In this document: positions 57,701 through 64,000 of the stretch, piece by piece
Layout: every line of letters begins with the position of its first letter
Position numbering within the stretch: position 1 is the first letter of the stretch
Assembly (NCBI GenBank): GCA_963728165.1
Contig: CAVSIY010000006.1
Location: forward strand, 248,001-312,000
Direction: 5' to 3'
Origin: Hyphomicrobium_A sp963728165
GTDB lineage: Bacteria > Pseudomonadota > Alphaproteobacteria > Rhizobiales > Hyphomicrobiaceae
Length of the DNA: 64,000 nt
Made by a program: the position numbers and the translations under genes
Notes under the pieces: model-generated
Seen by the model: the letters and a program-made list of their open reading frames with translations, nothing else
The model's database searches: none
Told to the model about the DNA's origin: nothing

Positions 57701-57963
57701 TGTCCGTCGCTGGTTGCGAGCGACGACATGTAGATCATCCCCTCGACGCCATTGACGCGTTGCTCGATCGGCAGCGCAACCTCGCGCGCGACGGTTGCCG
57801 CGCTGGCGCCCGGGTAGCGGGCCGTCACCTGCACGGTCGGCGGGACGACGTCAGGATATTGCGAGACCGGCAGGTTCACTAACGAGACGATGCCGAGGAT
57901 GACGATCAGAAGCGCGATGACGTTGGCGAGAACGGGCCGCTCGATAAAGAATTTGGCGATCAT
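54781..57963 (-). CDS. RND multidrug efflux permease (HAE1/AcrB-like)
   Basis: A 1060-residue inner-membrane transporter of normal length. It has MIAKFFIERPVLANVIALLI at the start, PVSQYPDVVPPTVQVTARYP, the proton-relay Asp pair in ILAIGIVVDDAIIVVEGAAK, and LTGMLGSTLLTVAFVPSIFV near the end. It works with the membrane fusion protein encoded just upstream (its ATG overlaps the fusion protein stop by 4 bases) and an outer-membrane channel not present here. Substrates are likely hydrophobic drugs or detergents; closest in layout to MexF/BepE types. Confidence 0.97.
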   Translation of the reverse strand: MIAKFFIERPVLANVIALLIVILGIVSLVNLPVSQYPDVVPPTVQVTARYPGASAATVAREVALPIEQRVNGVEGMIYMSSLATSDGQYTLTVTFKIGTDGDKAQILVENRVSSALAALPESVQKQGVQTNKRSTSILEIVTLTSPDGRYDSLFLSNYATINLLDEISRIDGVGSVAVFGAGQYAIRIWLDPQKLQARDLVPADVIEAVNLQSRSTSAGQVGLPPVPNGQTFQYSINVKGKLDDVSEFENIIVKTDKGGKITRLKDVARVELGAQQYSQTFKLDQRPAAGLAVYLLPDANALDVAKRVEARMKVLAGAFPEGMIWTVPFDTTKFVSASIHDVYKTLIEAAVLVLVVILVFLQDWRATLVPATTVPVTIIGAFAAMAALGFTVNLSTLFAIILAIGIVVDDAIIVVEGAAKHIEHGATPHDAAVKAMHELLGPIIGITLVLMAVFVPAAFLPGLSGQMYRQFALVIAATALISAINAMTLKPTQCALWLRPVTPLEQRNVFYRGFNRVYGALEGAYTRLIARMVGRAGLMAVITAGLVCLAVYALSRVPTAFIPIEDQGYFLVVAQLPEGASLERTTRALDDITTRVKKQPGVDQVVAIAGLAALNDNASLSNAGIAYVILKDWDKRGKGEDLLGLYKGLSARVKDINDGTALVIPPPAIQGIGNVAGATMKVEIRDGSFDYAKLQGLAQAIADRAGDQSMIRSATNVFLADAPQLNVTIDRVKAETLGVPLGNALDALSSYIGSTYVGQFNKFGRVFQIYVQAEAAARLNPESLQYLQVRNNDGDMVPFGTLATITTVAGPSVISLYNLYPAATVITTTAQGYSSGQGLNLLEQIASDTLPPGTGYDWTAMSYQEKEVGNQIYLIYGLSLLLVYLVLAGQYESWIAPVTVIVSVPLALLGTAAALLALGVANNLYTQIGLILLIALSSKNAILIVEFARELRIREGKEILEAAVAAARSRFRPILMTSFAFILGVAPLVWASGAGANAQKSIGIAVLTGMLGSTLLTVAFVPSIFVVLQRIEEWNQRRKARNKEGAAPAQTAPVDPPVLG

Positions 57964-59117
57964 TTGCCGCCCTTTTCGGCGGCGGCCGCCGCCTGCACCG
58001 GCACCACGGTACTGCCGGGCAGCGCCCGCATGAGGCCGCCGACGACCACGCGCTCCCCGGGCTTGAGCCCGCTCGTTATGATCCGCAGCGACCCGTCGAT
58101 CTCCTGACCGACCTCGACCTGGCGCTGCTCGACGACGTTCTTGTCGTTGACGATGAGGAGATAGCGGCCCTGTTGATTGTTGCCCAGCGCGATATCGGGA
58201 ACGAGCAGCGATACCACGTCGACCTGCTTGGGGATCCTGACGCGCACGAAAAGCCCCGGCACCAGGATGTGATCCTTGTTGTCGAACACGGCGCGCGCCG
58301 CCAGCGTTCCGGTGCTGGAGCTGATCTCGGGCGCCACGTAGTCGAGCGTGCCGGAATGAGGATAGCCCTCCTCCGTCTGCAGCCCGACGTCGATCGGCAC
58401 CGGCCCCACGTCCTTGAGCGTCAGGCCGTGCTCGCGCAGCTTCTCGCGGATGGTCAGCACCTGCTGCTCATCGACGTTGAAATTCACGTAGAGGGGATTG
58501 ACCTGAACGATGGTGGCGAGCGTCGTCGGCGAGCTGGATCCGACATATGCCCCCGGATCGACGAGACGCGCGGAGACGAGGCCGTCGAAAGGCGCAAGGA
58601 TGGTCGTGTACTCGAGATTGCGCTTAGCCTGCTCGACCTGACCCTTGGCCTGCGCCAGCGAGGCCTGCGTCGAGTCGCGTTTCGCCCGCGACTCGTCCAG
58701 CGACGCGACCGAGACGGCCGCGGTCTTGACGAGGTCCTGCTTGCGCTTCAGGTCGGCATTAGCCTGCAGCAGCAGCGCTTCCTGTTGCGTGACGGAAGCC
58801 TCGGCGATCTGCAGGCTGATCTCGTAATCCTTCTTGTCGATCTGGAACAAGAGGTCGCCCTTATTGACGTGGGCGCCGTCCTTGTAGCCGACCTTCTCCA
58901 GGAAGCCCGGCACGCGGGCGACGAGATCGACCCGGTTGAAGGGCGCCGTCGAGCCGGTCACCTCCAGGTACAGCGTCACCTTGCGCTCGACCGGCTTGGC
59001 GATCGTGACCTCGGCCGGCGGGGGCGGCTGGTACTTGTTGCGCTCCCCGCAGCCCGTGAGCGCCAGGAGCGCGGCGAGCGCCAGGCCGACGCGCAGTCTT
59101 TTTGCGATTCCGCTCAT
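57960..59117 (-). CDS. RND efflux membrane fusion protein (AcrA/MexE-like lipoprotein)
   Basis: A 385-residue periplasmic adaptor. The signal has a lipobox (LALAALLALTGCGERNK), so the mature protein is lipid anchored at Cys. Biotinyl-lipoyl half-motifs are VDLVARVPGFLEKVGYKDGA and PFDGLVSARLVDPGAYVGSS, with a helical hairpin between (residues 95-165) and a beta-barrel after. It connects the RND permease with an outer-membrane channel. Start 59117 (MSGIAKRLRVG) is taken for the GGA upstream; 59144 is possible. First gene of a two-gene operon. Confidence 0.95.
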   Translation of the reverse strand: MSGIAKRLRVGLALAALLALTGCGERNKYQPPPPAEVTIAKPVERKVTLYLEVTGSTAPFNRVDLVARVPGFLEKVGYKDGAHVNKGDLLFQIDKKDYEISLQIAEASVTQQEALLLQANADLKRKQDLVKTAAVSVASLDESRAKRDSTQASLAQAKGQVEQAKRNLEYTTILAPFDGLVSARLVDPGAYVGSSSPTTLATIVQVNPLYVNFNVDEQQVLTIREKLREHGLTLKDVGPVPIDVGLQTEEGYPHSGTLDYVAPEISSSTGTLAARAVFDNKDHILVPGLFVRVRIPKQVDVVSLLVPDIALGNNQQGRYLLIVNDKNVVEQRQVEVGQEIDGSLRIITSGLKPGERVVVGGLMRALPGSTVVPVQAAAAAEKGGK

Positions 59118-59242
59118 GCTTCCGTCGGGGGTTTGCGCCGCCACGGTACTTGCCCGAAAACACGGGCGCCCTCGCCTGGAGGCTACGTCAGACTACTAAC
59201 TAATTCCCTTCCAACGGACCTGACGAATTGCTTATCCCCTGC

Positions 59243-60355
<1,113 letters not shown>

Positions 60356-60550
60356 GCGTCCTCCCTCCCGGACCGCTTCGCGGCGGTCTTGCTTTAGCCC
60401 CTTATAGCGCCGGCCTCGGCGCCCACAAATGCGCGCCTGCACGGCACGGCTTGCCGCCATGGTGCCTGCAGCCTAAACCGCTTGCCAGACCAAGAAGCGC
60501 AGACTTGGGTAACAGGCTTGGGCAAGGAGCGAGGCGAGGAGGCGGCCGAG

Positions 60551-61222
60551 GTGGAAAGCGACGCATCCGGCAAGGCTATTGGCGAGGTCACCGGCGCGCT
60601 GCTGGCGGGAGGGCGCTCTCAGCGCATGGGCCGTGACAAGGGCCTGCTCGAGCTCGCCGGCAAGCCCATGATCGCCCACGTCATCGCGCGCCTGCGCCCG
60701 CAGGTGCACCGCATCGTCATCAGCGCCAACGACGATCCCGCCCGCTTCTCCGGCACCTGCCTGCCCGTCGTCGCCGACACGGTCGAGGGCCACGCCGGCC
60801 CGCTCGCGGGCTTGCACGCCGTGCTTCGATGGGCGGTGAGCGAGACGCCGGAGGCCCGCTTCGTCGCGACCGTGCCCGTCGACACGCCGTTCCTGCCCGA
60901 GGACCTCGTTGCGCGCCTGGCGGTGGCCCGCGCCGAGAGTGATGCCGCTGCGGCGATCGCGGCGTCCGCTGGCCGCCGCCATCCGGTCGTCGGCCTGTGG
61001 GAGGTGGCGCTCATCGGCGAGGTGGAGGACGCACTGCGCTCGGGCGTGCGCGCCATGACGCACTTCGCCGAGATGCAGAAGAGCGCGGTCGCCGACTTCG
61101 CCCTCATCGAGGCCGGAGACGTTGCGATCGACCCCTTCTTCAATGTGAACACGCCGGCAGAGCTGGCGCAGGCCGAGGCGCTGCTCGCAGCTGAGGCCGG
61201 CGCCGCGCAGGCGCACAAATAA
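60551..61222 (+). CDS. mobA: Molybdenum cofactor guanylyltransferase
   Basis: A 223-residue nucleotidyltransferase. It has the nucleotide-binding loop GALLAGGRSQRMGRDKGLLE, then ISANDDPARFSGTCLPVVAD, the metal-binding region VATVPVDTPFLPEDLV and the C-terminal DPFFNVNTPAELAQAEALL. MobA makes Mo-molybdopterin guanine dinucleotide; some related enzymes (MocA) use CTP, and the Tat-exported Mo hydroxylase in this window would need the cytosine form, so nucleotide choice is open. GTG 60551 follows AGGAGG at 8 bases, preferred over TTG 60482. Confidence 0.9.
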   Translation: MESDASGKAIGEVTGALLAGGRSQRMGRDKGLLELAGKPMIAHVIARLRPQVHRIVISANDDPARFSGTCLPVVADTVEGHAGPLAGLHAVLRWAVSETPEARFVATVPVDTPFLPEDLVARLAVARAESDAAAAIAASAGRRHPVVGLWEVALIGEVEDALRSGVRAMTHFAEMQKSAVADFALIEAGDVAIDPFFNVNTPAELAQAEALLAAEAGAAQAHK

Positions 61223-61264
61223 GGGGCGCTGCTCCCGGCGTCGCCAGCGTCCTCACTTGCGGCC

Positions 61265-61534
61265 TCACTTGCGACCTGGGCCGCGCCCGCGATCGAGCCA
61301 AGCAAAACGCGCCGGGCGCTCCCCGTGAGCGGCTTTCCAGCGTCGTCGCAGGTAGCCAGCGGCGAGCGCCAACAGGATCAGCGCGACCGCTCCCCACAGC
61401 ACCCAATGCGCCAACAGCGAGCGCAAGAAGCCGGGCTCCATCCCATTGTCGGGCAAGGTCACGAAACGTCCGGCCCTGTTGGGGCCAACCGTCTGCCCCA
61501 AGTACCAAGCAAGAAGACTGATAAGTATACGCAT
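61265..61534 (-). CDS. Small membrane protein of unknown function
   Basis: An 89-residue protein with two hydrophobic segments (RILISLLAWYLGQTVG and WVLWGAVALILLALAAGYLR) and a basic C-terminus (GRGPGRK). It lies between mobA and moaA on the opposite strand. The ATG 61534 context has no strong ribosome binding site. No family is recognised; it could be a genuine small inner-membrane protein. Confidence 0.5.
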   Translation of the reverse strand: MRILISLLAWYLGQTVGPNRAGRFVTLPDNGMEPGFLRSLLAHWVLWGAVALILLALAAGYLRRRWKAAHGERPARFAWLDRGRGPGRK

Positions 61535-61732
61535 CTGTCACATACCCCGGCCCCGGCTCCCGTCGCCGAACGAGATTAGGGGTCGCCACCGCTATTGTGA
61601 CCCTGCAGCCAACAAAGCCCTTGAACGCTGCACGGCCGTCGCTAGCTTAGCTGCGAGCGCGCGGGCCGGGCCCTTGGCGGCGGCGCAGCGCGAAGTCACC
61701 ACGGAAGCGATCGTTCGCCAGGATGTGCCTCG

Positions 61733-62758
61733 ATGAGTGATGGAGCAAGAGCGCAGACGCCGCCGGCACTGGTCGACCAGCACGGCCGCGCCATCACCTA
61801 TCTCAGAGTGTCCGTCACCGACCGCTGCGACTTCCGCTGTGTCTACTGCATGTCCGAGCACATGACGTTCCTGCCGCGCCGCGATCTGCTCACGCTGGAG
61901 GAGCTCGACCGGATCTGCTCGGCGTTCGTGGCGCGCGGCGTCGACAAGCTGCGCATCACCGGCGGCGAGCCGCTGGTGCGCCGCAACATCATGTGGCTGT
62001 TCGAAAGGCTCTCGCGCCACCTCGACGCGGGCAAGCTGCGCGAGCTGACGCTGACCACCAACGGCAGCCAGTTGAAGCGCTTTGCACGCGAGCTGAAAGC
62101 AGCCGGTGTCGAGCGCATCAATGTCTCCATCGATACGCTCAACCCCGATCGCTTCCGCGCGATCACGCGTTGGGGCGATCTTGCGACCGTGCTTGAAGGC
62201 CTTAAGGCCGCCGAGGCGGCGGGCCTCAAGGTCAAGATCAACACCGTGGCGCTCAAAGGTACCAACGAGGACGAGATCGACGATCTCATTCGTTTCGCGC
62301 ACGGGCGCGGCCACGACCTGACGCTCATCGAGACCATGCCCATGGGCGAGGTCGACGGCGACCGCACCGACCAGTACCTGCCCCTGTCGATCGTGCGCGC
62401 GCGCCTCATCGACCGCTGGACGCTGCAAGAGATCCCTTACCAGACAGGCGGACCGGCACGCTATGTCCGCGTCGCCGAGACCGGCGGCCGGATCGGCTTC
62501 ATCACGCCGCTCACCCACAACTTCTGCGAGAGCTGCAACCGCGTGCGCCTCACCTGCACCGGCACGCTCTACATGTGCTTGGGCCAGGAGGACGCCGTCG
62601 ACCTGCGCGCGCCGCTGCGCGCCAGCGCCGACGATGCGCGCCTCAACGCGGCCATCGATCAGGCCATGGCCTTGAAGCCGAAGGGGCACGATTTCGTCAT
62701 CGACCGGCGCGCCGGCAAGCCGGCGGTCGCGCGCCACATGAGCGTTACGGGCGGGTAG
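61733..62758 (+). CDS. moaA: GTP 3',8-cyclase (molybdenum cofactor biosynthesis)
   Basis: A 341-residue radical SAM enzyme. The N-terminal cluster motif is DRCDFRCVYCMSEHM; GGEPLVRRN follows. The C-terminal cluster is FCESCNRVRLTCTGTLYMCL, which binds the GTP substrate, and the end reads SVTGG, giving the Gly-Gly tail that family members need. MoaA converts GTP to 3',8-cyclo-7,8-dihydro-GTP in the first step of molybdopterin synthesis. With mobA 0.5 kb upstream it forms a small Moco cluster. Length normal. Confidence 0.97.
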   Translation: MSDGARAQTPPALVDQHGRAITYLRVSVTDRCDFRCVYCMSEHMTFLPRRDLLTLEELDRICSAFVARGVDKLRITGGEPLVRRNIMWLFERLSRHLDAGKLRELTLTTNGSQLKRFARELKAAGVERINVSIDTLNPDRFRAITRWGDLATVLEGLKAAEAAGLKVKINTVALKGTNEDEIDDLIRFAHGRGHDLTLIETMPMGEVDGDRTDQYLPLSIVRARLIDRWTLQEIPYQTGGPARYVRVAETGGRIGFITPLTHNFCESCNRVRLTCTGTLYMCLGQEDAVDLRAPLRASADDARLNAAIDQAMALKPKGHDFVIDRRAGKPAVARHMSVTGG

Positions 62759-62760
62759 GA

Positions 62761-63120
62761 CTACTTGAGCAGCTTGCGCACGCTCTCGCGCACCTGGTCG
62801 AGCGTGAACGGCTTGGAGATCACCGCGACATGCGGGCCCGACAGGTCCTTGGCGCGGTCGAGCTGATCGGAGAACCCCGACATGAGCAGCACGCGGATGC
62901 CCGGCTGCAGCGGGAAGGAATGCTCTGCGAGCGCAATGCCATCGAGCATCGGCATCTCCACATCGGTGACGAGCAGGTCGAACCGGCCACCCTCCTTCAG
63001 CTGGTCGAGTGCCTCGTTGCCGTCCTGTGTGACGAGAACCTTGTGACCGTCGGCCTCGAGCGCGCGCCGCACCAGATCACGCGTCGCCGCATCGTCGTCC
63101 GCCAGCAGTATCTGCGCCAT
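62761..63120 (-). CDS. CpdR-like single-domain response regulator
   Basis: A 119-residue receiver: QILLADDDAATRDLVRRALE (acidic triad), phospho-Asp in FDLLVTDVEMPMLDGIALAE, Ser in VLLMSGFSDQLDRA and Lys in VISKPFTLDQVRESVRKLL. The ending and length match CpdR, which in Alphaproteobacteria is phosphorylated through the CckA-ChpT relay and, when unphosphorylated, directs ClpXP to CtrA and other cell-cycle substrates. It is convergent with moaA (3 bp apart) and downstream of hpt, as in several Hyphomicrobiales. Confidence 0.8.
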   Translation of the reverse strand: MAQILLADDDAATRDLVRRALEADGHKVLVTQDGNEALDQLKEGGRFDLLVTDVEMPMLDGIALAEHSFPLQPGIRVLLMSGFSDQLDRAKDLSGPHVAVISKPFTLDQVRESVRKLLK

Positions 63121-63152
63121 GGCTCGCCCCTTCCTCGTCCCACCAACTCTCG

Positions 63153-63707
63153 TCACTCGCGCACGACGCGCCCCACGAAGGGCAGCTCGCGATAGCGGTG
63201 CGCAACGTCCATGCCGTAGCCGACCACGAAGGTATCCGGACACGCAAACGCGCAATAGTCCGGCTCCAGGCTGACGGCCCGCTTGGCGTGCTTGTCGAGC
63301 AGCACGCAGGTCTTGATCACTTGCGCGCCGCGCGCGGCGATGAGGTCCTTGGCGAAGGCGAGCGTGCGCCCTGAATCGAGCACGTCGTCGACGATGAGCA
63401 CGTTGCGGCCCCTGACCTCGAGGTCCATGTCGCGCAGGATCGTGACCTGGCCCGAGGAGACGCGCGCCTTGCGATAGCTCGACAGCGTCATGAAATCGAC
63501 CTCGGGCGCCAGGCCGACGCCGTAGAGCGCGCGGATCAGGTCGGCAGCGAACACGAAGCTGCCTTTGAGGATCGCCACCACCATCAGGCTCTCCAGGCGG
63601 TCGCCGGCGATTTGCTCGGCGATCTCGCCCAGCCGGTGGGCAATTTCCTCCGGGGTGAAGATCACCTCGAGCTCGGGGCCCACAGCTGTCTCGTAGGTCA
63701 TGGCCAT
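63153..63707 (-). CDS. hpt: Hypoxanthine phosphoribosyltransferase
   Basis: A 184-residue enzyme. The PRPP-binding motif VLIVDDVLDSGRTLAFAKDL is clear, with the flexible-loop SSYRKARVSSGQV and the purine-binding VGYGMDVAHRYRELPFVGR. It salvages hypoxanthine and guanine to IMP and GMP. Start is ATG 63707 or 63701; both are in-frame. It is divergent from ftsE, a pairing known in rhizobia, and 32 bp upstream of the cpdR-like gene. Confidence 0.95.
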   Translation of the reverse strand: MAMTYETAVGPELEVIFTPEEIAHRLGEIAEQIAGDRLESLMVVAILKGSFVFAADLIRALYGVGLAPEVDFMTLSSYRKARVSSGQVTILRDMDLEVRGRNVLIVDDVLDSGRTLAFAKDLIAARGAQVIKTCVLLDKHAKRAVSLEPDYCAFACPDTFVVGYGMDVAHRYRELPFVGRVVRE

Positions 63708-63916
63708 TGGTCCGATCGCCGTTGTGCCTATTGTGAACGCGGCAAGATAGCAGGACATTGCATCACCACCACAATGCGGCCATAACGTCCCAGGCTGGCC
63801 CAGAAACCCGGTGCACACGAGGCCGCCACATTCCTGACCAATTGATCGCGCGACACGCATACCCAAGGGGTCCTGAGTGACCTACCCTCAATGCCGCAAA
63901 CGGGTGGCTGATACTT

Positions 63917-64000
63917 GTGATTCGGTTGAACAACATCGCGCTCGCCTATGAGCGGGGCAACGACGTCCTCTCGGAAGTGAGCTTTCATCTGCGGCCGGGC
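63917..64000 (+). CDS. ftsE: FtsE-like ABC ATPase, N-terminal fragment (cut by window edge)
   Basis: GTG 63917 opens a frame reading VIRLNNIALAYERGNDVLSE then VSFHLRPG, to the window end. The pattern I-x-L/F-x-N-V-x-x-x-Y...L-x-x-V-S-F-x-L-x-x-G is the start of FtsE cell-division ATPases. Divergent hpt next to ftsE supports the call. The Walker A motif would be beyond the window, so other ABC ATPases cannot be fully excluded. Confidence 0.7.
   Translation, partial: MIRLNNIALAYERGNDVLSEVSFHLRPG

Overview
This 64 kb window has high GC and reads as chromosome of an alphaproteobacterium, most likely Hyphomicrobiales (Rhizobiales). The supporting features are HWE-type histidine kinases, a CpdR-like receiver next to hpt and the start of ftsE, two DUF3309 micro-proteins, a hemerythrin-tailed P1B-5 metal ATPase, a PqqA precursor peptide and a Tat-exported molybdenum hydroxylase with cytochrome c. 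No species can be named from sequence alone.

Layout. (1) 0-2.3 kb: the start of an imelysin-like gene and a frameshifted secreted phosphoesterase. (2) 2.4-11 kb, the most striking region: a fluoride riboswitch in front of a DUF190 gene, then about 0.5 kb later a second fluoride riboswitch in front of a six-gene complex I/hydrogenase-4-like membrane operon (hyfC-E-F-G-HI-B order) plus an unknown small gene. The catalytic-type subunit has lost three of the four Cys that hold Ni in NiFe hydrogenases, so this is probably not a hydrogenase. (3) 11-16 kb: outer-membrane protein, thioredoxin 2, Spy-like protein, orphan pqqA, GlsB-type protein and several gene remnants. (4) 16-21 kb: Mo hydroxylase, [2Fe-2S] subunit and cytochrome c (IorBA-like), broken by frameshifts. 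(5) 21-25 kb: zinc alcohol dehydrogenase, MscS channel, DUF3309. (6) 25.8-32.4 kb: an exported Cys-rich gene set around one giant surface protein, downstream of a LuxR-type regulator. (7) 32.8-49 kb: a signalling and stress section with OmpA protein, Crp/Fnr proteins, three sensor kinases, cupins, DUF389, a Ni/Fe-type P1B-5 ATPase and cytochrome b561. (8) 49.5-51.2 kb: a large serine recombinase whose 3' end runs into tRNA-Arg(CCG). (9) 51.3-64 kb: backbone-like genes: acyltransferase, CoA transferase, RND efflux pair, TRAP-type binding protein, mobA, moaA, cpdR-like, hpt, ftsE start.

Two large-scale patterns stand out. A 147-bp copy of the recombinase 3' end lies in direct orientation at 15.85 kb, 35.1 kb from the original, which suggests island accretion at the tRNA. 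Frameshifted or truncated genes (at least a dozen) all lie left of about 40.2 kb, while 43.7-64 kb shows none. This points to gene decay in an accessory region, or to locally poor consensus sequence.

Functionally, the accessory part is rich in envelope and stress functions (fluoride response, metal export, redox, mechanosensation, sensor kinases). The right part supplies molybdopterin synthesis (MoaA, MobA) that a Mo hydroxylase such as the one at 16-20 kb would need.
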